Program-made: the position numbers and the translations under genes
The notes under the pieces: model-generated
Told to the model about the DNA's origin: nothing
What the model saw: the letters and a program-made list of their open reading frames with translations, nothing else
Databases searched by the model: none
Part shown: positions 15,056-22,242 of the stretch, in pieces
How the letters are laid out: each line of letters opens with the position of its first letter
How positions within the stretch are numbered: position 1 is the first letter of the stretch
DNA from: an uncultured Eubacteriales bacterium
Lineage (GTDB): Bacteria; Bacillota; Clostridia; Oscillospirales; Oscillospiraceae
Reading direction: 5' to 3'
Assembly: GCA_900547405.1 (NCBI GenBank)
Contig: URGL01000017.1
Span: forward strand, 1 to 40,645
DNA: 40,645 nucleotides

Positions 15056-16258
15056 ATGAAATCTCAGAAGGTGATATGGCCTGAGCATTATCCGGAATTT
15101 TCCTGCATAGGGCCGGCCTGTTCAGACAATTGCTGCCATGATTGGCCCATTGATTTGGACCGGGACACCTACCTGGCCTATCAGCAGATCCAGGACCCAG
15201 AACTTTCCACACTCTGCCGTCAATATGTTTCCAAAATTCAGTCTGGCGGTACAAAAGCACAATTCGCCAGAATTCTGCCAGGCCCCCAGGGCCGCTGCCC
15301 CTTTCAGGATAAAGACGGAGGCTGCAAATGGATCCGCCGCGCAGGCCCGCAAGCTCTTGGTATGGTTTGTACTTTGTATCCCAGGCGGAAAACAGAATTC
15401 CTGCCAGGGACATGGGAGCTCTCCCTCTCTCTGTCCTGTGCTCAGGCGGTGCGCATCGGTGTGCTGACCCCGGATCGGGTCCGCTTTGTTTCTACGGAAA
15501 TCACACCGGAAATTCCTCTGTCCCAAATGGATTCAGTGGGCATCGGCCCCATGGGAATTGTAACCGCTCCGCCTAACTGGGCCCCAGCTCTCCGGTATGG
15601 GATTCTGGAGCTGATGGGACGTCGGGACCTTTCCATACCCTGCCGCATCCTGGCAATCCTGCTTCTTTTGGACCGAGTCAGCAAAACCAGCAAAGACGCC
15701 CCCCTTCTTCTTCAGTTGGTCTCCGCATTTGTCAGGATCGAGCCGGAATCAGTGGAGCGGGCCTATGCATCTCTGCATTTTCCGGAATCCGCTGTTCTGG
15801 CGGCCTGGCAGCTTCCTATCAGCCATATTTTGGCGGGCCGTCCCGGCGGTCTGCCAGATACCCTTCGTAGCTGGCTCCCGGAAGGAGGCCTTCTGGACCA
15901 TCAAGGCGTCCGCCGGTGCCTGGAGCTGGTACAGCAAACAGGGGATCCCTTGTTATCCCATCACTGCCGGGAGGTGGAAAACTACTTCCGGAATCACTTA
16001 TTTTCCGCTATGTTTCCCTTCTTGGGAAGCCCTACAGACTTTTCCATGGCAGCAGCTGCCCTTGCCGAGCAGTATGCCTTGCTCCGGCTGCTGACGGCCC
16101 TCGCCGCTCAGCGAAGCAAAGACTCAGAGGAGATCCTGGTCACAGCAATCGTTCACCTCTCCCGGATGATCCAGCATACTGATCATCCGGCAGAACTTTT
16201 CCGCCTGGGAAACGCTTTGGGCCTGGACCCGGGAGCCTTGCGGAACTGCTTTCTGTGA
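15056..16258 (+). CDS. FliB-like lysine-N-methylase family protein
   Basis: FliB methylates lysines of flagellin in Salmonella; distant relatives are common in Clostridia with unknown targets. The protein is 400 aa. The Cys-rich N-terminus has CIGPACSDNCCHDWPIDLDRDTY (seen at about residues 15-37), then RCPFQDKDGGCKWI and a TLYPRR motif, the typical pattern for likely metal or Fe-S binding. The rest is helical. The start at 15056 is chosen from the promoter position; AAAGGA lies about 14 bases upstream. No flagellar gene is in the window. It stands alone between the opine operon and the GntR gene and ends at a bidirectional terminator. Confidence 0.7.
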   Translation: MKSQKVIWPEHYPEFSCIGPACSDNCCHDWPIDLDRDTYLAYQQIQDPELSTLCRQYVSKIQSGGTKAQFARILPGPQGRCPFQDKDGGCKWIRRAGPQALGMVCTLYPRRKTEFLPGTWELSLSLSCAQAVRIGVLTPDRVRFVSTEITPEIPLSQMDSVGIGPMGIVTAPPNWAPALRYGILELMGRRDLSIPCRILAILLLLDRVSKTSKDAPLLLQLVSAFVRIEPESVERAYASLHFPESAVLAAWQLPISHILAGRPGGLPDTLRSWLPEGGLLDHQGVRRCLELVQQTGDPLLSHHCREVENYFRNHLFSAMFPFLGSPTDFSMAAAALAEQYALLRLLTALAAQRSKDSEEILVTAIVHLSRMIQHTDHPAELFRLGNALGLDPGALRNCFL

Positions 16259-16322
16259 CGTCCATTCCATTGACCGACAGAAGCAACATGCAGCAAGTGC
16301 TGGCAGAATATAAAAATCAGCA

Positions 16323-16353
16323 AAAAAGCAGAGGATCCGCTCCTCTGCTTTTT
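16323..16353. terminator. Bidirectional terminator
   Basis: AAAAAGCAGAGGA-TCCGC-TCCTCTGCTTTTT (16323-16353) forms a symmetric stem with A and T runs on the two sides. It ends both the lysine methylase-like gene and the converging GntR gene. Confidence 0.85.
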
Positions 16354-16367
16354 ATATGAAATCAAAT

Positions 16368-17030
16368 TCAGATTCCCAGCGCCTCATACACGGAATCAAA
16401 GTAGCGCTGCATCACATTTTTTGCCTTTTCCGGATCCTGTTTTGCGATGGCATCGATCATTTCCCCATGATATTCATTGCTGGCACCGAAGCTGTGCCCT
16501 TCCTCCACATTTCTGGCGATAACCTCCCGAATGGCGTTCAGTAATTCTACGATTACCGGGTTACCGGTGCATTGAGCAATCCGTGCGTGGAAAGCGATGT
16601 CCCGCTTTGTCAATTCCTCCGGGGGCAATCCAGGCTCCTTCATCATCCAGTTCGCCCTTTGCAGCTCCAGAACATCTTCCGCTGTCGCTCGTTGGGATGC
16701 CAGCTGCACGGCGCTGAGTTCCAATATCTCGCGCAGCTCGATCAAAGAATTCAGGTCTCCCGTAGACATATTAATAATCATATTCAAAGGGTCCACAAAA
16801 CAACCCTTCATCATATCCGCAACAAATGTCCCCTCATTCCTGCGAACTATCATCCGTTTTGCAGCCAGAACCTTCATACTTTCTCGAATAGTAGAGCGCC
16901 CCACCGAAAACTGCTCAGACAACTCCGCTTCTGTCGGAAGCCGATCCCCTGGCTTTTTCTTAGACACCATCTCCTCTAATTTCTCCAGAACAGTGTCTGA
17001 CAAATTCACGCGAGAATTCACAGCAGCCAT
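16368..17030 (-). CDS. GntR/FadR family transcriptional regulator
   Basis: The protein is 220 aa. The N-terminal winged helix-turn-helix has PGDRLPTEAELSEQFSVGRSTIRESMKVLAAKRMI (about residues 26-60) with the typical recognition helix. The C-terminal FCD domain carries DIAFHARIAQCTGNPVIVEL and a later NEYHGEMIDAI, giving the histidines expected for metal and carboxylate ligand binding. The ATG at 17030 sits 9 bases from AGGAGG (17040-17045); the ATG at 17036 would be too close. It is divergent from the MFS gene. Matching TTGT(A/C)AGAC sites at 14841-14849 and 17186-17194 suggest it controls both the opine operon and the MFS gene. Confidence 0.88.
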   Translation of the reverse strand: MAAVNSRVNLSDTVLEKLEEMVSKKKPGDRLPTEAELSEQFSVGRSTIRESMKVLAAKRMIVRRNEGTFVADMMKGCFVDPLNMIINMSTGDLNSLIELREILELSAVQLASQRATAEDVLELQRANWMMKEPGLPPEELTKRDIAFHARIAQCTGNPVIVELLNAIREVIARNVEEGHSFGASNEYHGEMIDAIAKQDPEKAKNVMQRYFDSVYEALGI

Positions 17031-17067
17031 TTTCATTTTCCTCCTATCATCCGCAATTATTTCTTTA

Positions 17068-17096
17068 TTTATAACTTTTTTCTCCCATATTGTCAA
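17068..17096 (-). promoter_or_regulatory. Promoter of the GntR gene
   Basis: On the minus strand: TTGACA (17091-17096), a 17-base spacer and TATAAA (17068-17073). Confidence 0.75.
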
Positions 17097-17145
17097 CTGA
17101 ATTTTTGATAAATCTGAATTATTTTTTATAATTTCGCAAAAAAGC

Positions 17146-17194
17146 TTTACATTTCTCAAGAATCATTATATGATAATATCGTTAATTGTCAGAC
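17146..17194 (+). promoter_or_regulatory. Promoter and probable GntR operator of the MFS gene
   Basis: TTTACA (17146-17151), a 17-base spacer and TATGAT (17169-17174). TTGTCAGAC (17186-17194) lies just past the predicted start, in the same relative place as TTGTAAGAC in the opine operon promoter. TAATATCGT (17174-17182) is also shared. Confidence 0.62.
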
Positions 17195-17213
17195 TGCGAA
17201 AAGGAGAACGCTT

Positions 17214-18332
17214 ATGAAAAAGGCCATCACTGTACTCGCCCCGTCCTTCGTCCTGACATCCATTTTGGCGATTGCCTCCGGGCTGTCCGCTTTCGCTGCA
17301 GCCTTTCCGGAACTTTCTCTGGCCACCGTGCAGATGCTCACTGCTCTCCCCTCTCTGATTGGTATGCCGATCATCCTGCTCTCTGGCGCGCTTTGCAGCT
17401 GTTTTTCGAAAAAAGAAATCGTCACTGCATCCGTCTCCCTAATGATTGTCGGTGGTTTGGGCCCCCTGCTGTTTCATAATGCCTTTTACCAACTGGTCGT
17501 TTTCTCTGTACTGTTTGGCATTGGCTTCGGCGGTATCTCTCCGCTGACCACAGCTCTGATCCGGGAGCACTTCTCCGCAGATCAACAGCAAACCATGCTT
17601 GGCTACCAATCCGCCGTCATTGGAATTGGGGGTGCCTTATTTTCCTTTTTGGGTGGAAAACTGGCATCCGACTGTTGGTGGCACGCTTACTTTGCCTACC
17701 TGCTGCTCCTGCCTGTGCTGTTTCTGATTCTGCTGCAGCCCGCGGGGGAACCACAGACTCAGCGACAGTCGGCCTATAGAAGCATATGCAGCGGCGATTT
17801 ACCTTTCTACCTCTGCCAGAGCGTCCTGTTCGCAATGCTATTTTTCGCCTTTCAGAACAATCTTGCCCTCCTATTGGAGCACAGAGCTCTTGGAAATACC
17901 TCCGTCAGCGGTCGGATCCTTGCTGTGCAGTCCACCGTCGGTATTCTTTCCGGGGTGCTCGGCGGAAGGATCCTTTCAAAACTCAAAAAATTCGCCCTTC
18001 CCGCTATTTTTCTGGTTTCCGGCCTTGCCATGCTGCTTTCCTATTTCGGCAGCCACATTTCCTTCTTTTATCTAGCCGCCGCTATGCTTGGCTTTGTATT
18101 TTCTCTTCGTATGCCAGCAGGATATCTAAAGGCCACTGCCTCCGTAGATCCATCCCAAGCCACCATGGCGATTGCCCTGTACTGCGGATCCAGCTCCCTG
18201 GGACAGTTTCTCTCTCCCATCTGTGTCAATGCTTTGAGCGTCTCCTTGGATGGGCGGCTGGGACTCAGTGCCCTGGCACTGCTAGCCGCCGGAGTTGCAT
18301 CCGTGTGCTTTGAGCTCAGAAAGCATTCCTGA
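17214..18332 (+). CDS. MFS transporter
   Basis: Major facilitator superfamily carrier, 372 aa, with about twelve helices, slightly shorter than the common 400 aa. The first helix is VLAPSFVLTSILAIASGLSA. The region near residue 95 (VLFGIGFGGISPLTTALIREHF) matches the helix 4 area, and a polar loop lies near residues 183-195 between the two halves. AAAGGAGAACG precedes the ATG at 17214. It is transcribed divergently from the GntR gene, so its substrate may be the regulator's ligand or the opine operon's substrate or product. The direction of transport is unknown. Confidence 0.85.
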   Translation: MKKAITVLAPSFVLTSILAIASGLSAFAAAFPELSLATVQMLTALPSLIGMPIILLSGALCSCFSKKEIVTASVSLMIVGGLGPLLFHNAFYQLVVFSVLFGIGFGGISPLTTALIREHFSADQQQTMLGYQSAVIGIGGALFSFLGGKLASDCWWHAYFAYLLLLPVLFLILLQPAGEPQTQRQSAYRSICSGDLPFYLCQSVLFAMLFFAFQNNLALLLEHRALGNTSVSGRILAVQSTVGILSGVLGGRILSKLKKFALPAIFLVSGLAMLLSYFGSHISFFYLAAAMLGFVFSLRMPAGYLKATASVDPSQATMAIALYCGSSSLGQFLSPICVNALSVSLDGRLGLSALALLAAGVASVCFELRKHS

Positions 18333-18397
18333 TCTTTCTTTGGTGCCGCCGCTTTCTCGTTCACAAATTGCCATGGAACTCTTTACAAATTATTCAC

Positions 18398-18423
18398 TAT
18401 ACCGCCTTGGTTTGCGGTATAAT
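18398..18423 (+). promoter_or_regulatory. Inverted repeat overlapping the -10 of the response regulator gene
   Basis: TATACCGC (18398-18405) and GCGGTATA (18414-18421) form a perfect 8-base inverted repeat with an 8-base spacer. TATAAT at 18418-18423 overlaps its right arm. No convincing -35 is seen. Self-regulation by the response regulator is possible. Confidence 0.5.
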
Positions 18424-18474
18424 GGGGGTAAATAAGAAGAAACGCCCCAAGGGGCGAAAAGGAGAGGATCACCA

Positions 18475-19164
18475 ATGGCAGTATCTGTATTGATCGTAGA
18501 AGACGACCGGAATATTGCGGAGCTTTTGCAGATGTATCTGGAAAAAGAGGGCTACGCCGTGACCATCGCCGCAGACGGCGGCCAGGGGTTGGCCAAGTTC
18601 CGGGCCATTAAGCCGGACCTGGTGCTGCTGGACGTGATGATGCCTGTCATGGATGGCTGGGCGGTCTGCCGGGCTATCCGGGCTGAGAGCCAGACTCCCG
18701 TCATCATGCTCACCGCCAAGGGCGAGACCGATGACAAGGTAGCCGGTCTCAAAAACGGCGCCGATGACTACGTCACCAAGCCCTTCGAAATGAAGGAGGT
18801 CCTGGCCCGCATCGAGGCGGTGCTGCGCCGCAGCACCGGAGCCACTGCCGAGAAAAAGGCCCGCCGTCTGGTTTTCGACAAGCTGGTCATTGACATGGAT
18901 GCCTTCGAGCTTACCGTCAACGGCAAAAAGGTGGACACGCCCCCCAAGGAGATGGAGCTGCTCTACTACCTGGCTTCCTCCCCCAACCGGGTCTATACCC
19001 GCAATCAGCTGCTGGACGAGGTCTGGGGCTTCGATTACTTCGGTGACTCCCGCACGGTGGATGTCCACGTCAAGCGCCTGAGAGAAAAGCTGGAAGGTGT
19101 CTCTGACCAGTGGAACCTGAAAACCGTCTGGGGCGTGGGCTATAAGTTCGAGGTGCAGCAGTAA
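18475..19164 (+). CDS. OmpR/PhoB-type response regulator, orphan
   Basis: Two-domain DNA-binding response regulator, 229 aa. The receiver domain has acidic pocket EDD (residues 9-11), phospho-acceptor Asp in LVLLDVMMP (about residue 54), Thr in MLTAKGE (about 82) and Lys in VTKPFE (about 104). The C-terminal winged helix carries PPKEMELLYYLASSPNRVYTR and SRTVDVHVKRLREKLE. AAAAGGAGAGG precedes the ATG. No histidine kinase gene is next to it on either side, which is unusual for this family, so its partner is elsewhere. A strong terminator follows at 19171-19216. Confidence 0.92.
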   Translation: MAVSVLIVEDDRNIAELLQMYLEKEGYAVTIAADGGQGLAKFRAIKPDLVLLDVMMPVMDGWAVCRAIRAESQTPVIMLTAKGETDDKVAGLKNGADDYVTKPFEMKEVLARIEAVLRRSTGATAEKKARRLVFDKLVIDMDAFELTVNGKKVDTPPKEMELLYYLASSPNRVYTRNQLLDEVWGFDYFGDSRTVDVHVKRLREKLEGVSDQWNLKTVWGVGYKFEVQQ

Positions 19165-19170
19165 ACTTCT

Positions 19171-19226
19171 CTGTCATTGCCCTCCGGTGACCCAGGTCAC
19201 CGGAGGACAATGACAGTGTTTTTTCC
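19171..19226 (+). terminator. Strong terminator after the response regulator gene
   Basis: A stem of about 22 base pairs, starting CTGTCATTGCCCTCCGGTGA and closing with its near-complement at 19195-19216, is followed by TGTTTTTTCC. Confidence 0.85.
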
Positions 19227-19304
19227 TTTCCCGCACATTTTTCCCGCTGCCGAATAGCATGGATTGAGCGGTAAAGCTCAAATAAAGTATGCGGAGGGCT
19301 TATT

Positions 19305-19448
19305 ATGTGCGGTAACAACGGTTTTTGCGGCGGCAACAACTTCTGGTGGATCATCATCCTGATCCTCCTGTTCTCCTGCGGATGCGGCGGCAATAACGAC
19401 TGCGGATGCACCAACAACAACCATACCGGCGGGTGCGGCTGCTACTAA
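19305..19448 (+). CDS. Small Cys/Gly/Asn-rich single-helix membrane protein (HCB13-like)
   Basis: The protein is 47 aa. It has MCGNNGFCGGNN, then the hydrophobic run FWWIIILILLF, then a Cys/Gly/Asn-rich tail with CGCGGNNDCGC and GGCGCY; seven cysteines lie after the helix or at its end and two before it. AGGG/GGAGG (19293-19297) sits 7 bases upstream and a strong terminator follows the stop. The composition recalls small proteins named chorion class high-cysteine HCB protein 13 in Clostridia and YjcZ-like sporulation peptides; function unknown. The clean start, stop, binding site and terminator argue for a real gene despite the size. Confidence 0.75.
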   Translation: MCGNNGFCGGNNFWWIIILILLFSCGCGGNNDCGCTNNNHTGGCGCY

Positions 19449-19453
19449 GGCCA

Positions 19454-19487
19454 AAAAATCCGGGGCATTTCGCCCCGGATTTTTTTA
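19454..19487 (+). terminator. Terminator of the Cys-rich small protein gene
   Basis: ATCCGGGGC-ATTTC-GCCCCGGAT (19458-19480) is preceded by an A run and followed by seven T residues. The A run on its left can also end the converging lipoprotein gene. Confidence 0.85.
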
Positions 19488-20210
19488 GCTCTGGTACTCG
19501 GAGAAGGGGATGTAGGAAATGGGCCGGACATTGGCGTCCAGCTGTGCAATGATGGCTTCGGCGCTTTCGGTGTCCAGGGCCTCGTAGGTGCTGGGGTCCC
19601 AGTTTTGGTCTTTGACATAGAACCAAGGATTCTTCTCGTCCACGGAGAAGTCGCTGACCAGGCCGTCCTGGAAATGGAGCTCCCCGTTTTCAAAGGTGAA
19701 GAGCATGGTGCCGGACTGGGCCGCGGAATTGGAGCCCTGGTTGATGAACACGCCATCGGTACCCAAGCGGTAGCTGCTGCGCTCTCCGGCATCGATGACC
19801 TGAGTCTCCACGCCGTCCTTCATGGTGTACATGGCGTAAATCTCAGGCGCGCCCACTGCGCCGAGCAGCAGCTCCATGCTGCCGTCGCCGTCCAGATCTT
19901 CCAGGCTGTAGCCCACCTTGGTCACATCGCCCACAACGCCCACCAGGTAGTTGAGGCCTTTTTCCGTATACTGCTCCGGAGTGAAGCCCTGAAGCAGAGC
20001 ATCAAAATAGGCATCCAGGATCTCGCCGTAGAGGGGCTTGGCCAGCACGGTGGGCTCCTCGGTGGTCTCCACTGCTTCGGTGGTTTCGGGTGCCGCCGTC
20101 GTTTCCGGAGGTGCCTCGGTGGTCGCCGCGGTTGGCTCGGTCTTGCCGCCACAGGCAGCCAGGGAAAGGGACAAAACAAGGATCAGGATCCAAGCAATCA
20201 ACTTTTTCAT
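19485..20210 (-). CDS. Lipoprotein of unknown function
   Basis: The protein is 241 aa. A signal peptide ends in the lipobox SLAAC (Cys20), followed by a linker rich in Thr, Glu, Ala and Pro to about residue 55. The folded part starts AKPLYGEILDAYFDALLQ and includes YSLEDLDGDGSMELLLGA. That DxDxDG stretch is of the kind found in FG-GAP or calcium-loop-like repeats of many Clostridia lipoproteins. Near the end is NPWFYVKDQNWDPSTYEALD. The ATG at 20210 follows AAAGGA and is supported by the promoter 20242-20270; an upstream in-frame ATG falls inside that promoter. No specific function can be assigned. Confidence 0.78.
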   Translation of the reverse strand: MKKLIAWILILVLSLSLAACGGKTEPTAATTEAPPETTAAPETTEAVETTEEPTVLAKPLYGEILDAYFDALLQGFTPEQYTEKGLNYLVGVVGDVTKVGYSLEDLDGDGSMELLLGAVGAPEIYAMYTMKDGVETQVIDAGERSSYRLGTDGVFINQGSNSAAQSGTMLFTFENGELHFQDGLVSDFSVDEKNPWFYVKDQNWDPSTYEALDTESAEAIIAQLDANVRPISYIPFSEYQS

Positions 20211-20241
20211 ATGTTCAATCCTTTCGTCGCATTCTCCCACC

Positions 20242-20270
20242 AACATACCATTTTTCCAGAGAAATGTCAA
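20242..20270 (-). promoter_or_regulatory. Promoter of the lipoprotein gene
   Basis: On the minus strand: TTGACA (20265-20270), a 17-base spacer and TATGTT (20242-20247). Confidence 0.7.
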
Positions 20271-20300
20271 CGGAAGCGGCGAAGAATTAATAAAACATTA

Positions 20301-20660
20301 TTATTTGGGGCAGGCGATCTCCATCACGTGCTCAATAGTCTCATGAAGCGTCTGGCTTTCCGGGGTGTCGGCAGCTTTGTAGTAGACCTCTTTCCCCTCC
20401 CGGCGGCTGACGATCAGCCCGCTGGTCCGCAGCTTGTTCAGGTGGTGGGATACGGCGGGGCTGGACATATCCATCAGCGAAGACAGATTGATGACGCACT
20501 CCTCGCAGTGGCACAGCAGCCAGAAAATTTTCAGCCGGTTGGGGTCGTCCAGCTTCTTAAACAGGTCCGCCGTCCGTTCAAAGGACTCCATCGGCGGCAT
20601 TTTTTCTTTGTGATGCTCAAATACTCCCCCATGATCGTGGGGCAGGCAACAGTCGGACAT
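20301..20660 (-). CDS. ArsR/SmtB family metal-responsive regulator
   Basis: The protein is 119 aa with a winged helix-turn-helix. After a Cys/His-rich start (MSDCCLPHDHGGVFEHH), a helix ESFERTADLFKKLDDPNRLKIF leads to LLCHCEECVINLSSLMDM. The recognition helix is SSPAVSHHLNKLRTSGLI, followed by the beta hairpin SRREGKEVYY. The CHCEEC motif sits where ArsR, CadC and related proteins place their helix-3 metal site, so thiolate metal sensing is likely. AAAGGAGAG precedes the ATG at 20660. It has its own promoter. No metal pump or resistance gene is adjacent. Confidence 0.88.
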   Translation of the reverse strand: MSDCCLPHDHGGVFEHHKEKMPPMESFERTADLFKKLDDPNRLKIFWLLCHCEECVINLSSLMDMSSPAVSHHLNKLRTSGLIVSRREGKEVYYKAADTPESQTLHETIEHVMEIACPK

Positions 20661-20696
20661 GGTGTGCTCTCCTTTTGGGTGATGCGTTTTCCTTTT

Positions 20697-20725
20697 ATTA
20701 TAGGACGGTTCCGCCAAATTTACAA
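20697..20725 (-). promoter_or_regulatory. Promoter of the ArsR-type gene
   Basis: On the minus strand: TTGTAA (20720-20725), a 17-base spacer and TATAAT (20697-20702). The spacer contains GGCGGAACCG, which may be part of an operator. Confidence 0.7.
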
Positions 20726-20762
20726 GTAAAAAACAAGAGCCCAGCGGAAGCAAGGCTCTTGT
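20726..20762 (-). terminator. Terminator of the larA-like operon
   Basis: On the minus strand ACAAGAGCC (20754-20762) pairs with GGCTCTTGT (20733-20741) and is followed by TTTTTTAC. It lies 8 bases after the larA-like stop codon. Confidence 0.8.
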
Positions 20763-20769
20763 ATGCGTT

Positions 20770-22230
20770 TTACACGTTGCTCAAATCGTCGTCCTTCATG
20801 CACAGGTGGACGGCGCCGACCTTGAAGGTCTGGGGCAGGGCCAGGATCCGGGGGTTTGGGCCCACGTATTTCTTCATGGCATCGGCCAGGGCTTCCTCAA
20901 AGGTGGCCCGGGTCTTCAGGCCCATGCCTCTGGCAATGCCGGGCTCCTGAGCGCCCACGATGTAGATGGCGGAGGTGTTCATCTCGGCGATATGGCCGCA
21001 ACTCATCATGGAGAAGCCGTGGAAGGGGTGGAAGGCATTGGCAAAGCGGTACTTGCGGATGTATTCCTCATTGGTGGCAAAATACTCGCCGTAGCGGTTC
21101 ATATCCGCCAGGGTGTTCATGTGGTCATGCTGGAACATTTCGTAGAGCTCCCGCAGGTAGGGCCAGCGCTCGTCATGGAAGTAGCCGTTGCAGATGGAGG
21201 AGCAGATGATCACGCAGTTGTCCTTCATGACCCGCTTGTGACGGATGACCTGGGCGGACAGGGCCTGCATCATCTGGATGGGGTTGGTGCCCATGCCGTC
21301 GCCGTAGTGGAAGTTCTGGGGCATACCGAAAACCATTACATCGTACTTCTCCTCGGCGAAGGGCACGTAGGTCCGCTTGTTGGCCAGCTTCCAGCTCTCA
21401 GGCATCATGACGGCGGCATAGCCGGAATAGATGGCGATCTGCCGGGAGTAGGTGTCCAGGACCGCGTCACAGCAGAAGAAGGGGTGGCCCATCTTCTCTT
21501 CCATGTGCATGCCGATCTCGTCAAACTTGGTCCGCATCAGGCTGTGGCCGGAGACAGGGGTGAAGTCATCCCGGTGCATGACCTTGGGCACGTGGTGGGA
21601 GGCAATGCTGCGCCAATGGGTAATGCCTGTGGAGCAGTGCTTGTAGCCGCCGGAATAACCGCCGTAGGGGTTGCCCTGGACGTGGCCGATGAGGATGGGA
21701 ATATCGCAGTCGAAGACGTACTTGTTCATGAGAACAGGGTCGCCCCGTTTGGTGGTGCCCAGGTCTACCATATGCTCCTGGTCCTCGGAGTCATGGCTGG
21801 TGATCTGGTTGGTCCAGTAGAAGTCGTTAAAGAGCTTTTCGCCCAGAATCTGCCGCATTTCCGCTTCGGTGGAACGGGGGTGCAGACCGTTGGAGAACAG
21901 CAGCAGGATGTCCTCCTTCCGCACGCCGCCGGCATAAAGCTCCTCCAGGCAGGCGGTGATGGAGACCTTCCGGTGGGAGGTGGGCTGGCAGCCGCCCTTG
22001 ACAATGTCGGGAATGACGATGACGGCAGTCTTCCCCGGAGCCGCCAGCTCCCGCAGAGGCGCCATACCCATGGGATGGCGCAGAGAGTCCAGAGTGGCGG
22101 CGTAGAGGCTGTCCCAGTCCTGGGGCAGGCACTGAGGGTCGGGCACGGTCTTACCGGGGATGAAGACCTCGGTGCTGTCCGGCAATTCCGCGGACATCAG
22201 GCCCTGGCCGTATTCAAAATCCAGTTTCAT
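20770..22230 (-). CDS. LarA-family nickel-pincer racemase/epimerase homologue
   Basis: LarA racemises lactate with a nickel-pincer nucleotide bound to an active-site Lys; relatives act on other alpha-hydroxy acids or sugar acids. The protein is 486 aa, somewhat longer than LarA (about 425). Family landmarks are LLFSNGLHPRSTEAEMRQILG (about residues 110-130, first catalytic His region), GHVQGNPYGGYSGGYKHCSTG (about residues 184-204, including the expected pincer-binding Lys) and a nearby SIASHH. The cofactor genes larB, larC and larE are not in the window. It is the last gene of the seven-gene minus operon, 12 bases after the isomerase. AAGGAG precedes the ATG. Its role is probably stereochemical conversion of a product of this pathway. 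Confidence 0.8.
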   Translation of the reverse strand: MKLDFEYGQGLMSAELPDSTEVFIPGKTVPDPQCLPQDWDSLYAATLDSLRHPMGMAPLRELAAPGKTAVIVIPDIVKGGCQPTSHRKVSITACLEELYAGGVRKEDILLLFSNGLHPRSTEAEMRQILGEKLFNDFYWTNQITSHDSEDQEHMVDLGTTKRGDPVLMNKYVFDCDIPILIGHVQGNPYGGYSGGYKHCSTGITHWRSIASHHVPKVMHRDDFTPVSGHSLMRTKFDEIGMHMEEKMGHPFFCCDAVLDTYSRQIAIYSGYAAVMMPESWKLANKRTYVPFAEEKYDVMVFGMPQNFHYGDGMGTNPIQMMQALSAQVIRHKRVMKDNCVIICSSICNGYFHDERWPYLRELYEMFQHDHMNTLADMNRYGEYFATNEEYIRKYRFANAFHPFHGFSMMSCGHIAEMNTSAIYIVGAQEPGIARGMGLKTRATFEEALADAMKKYVGPNPRILALPQTFKVGAVHLCMKDDDLSNV

Positions 22231-22242
22231 AGCTGTTTCTCC

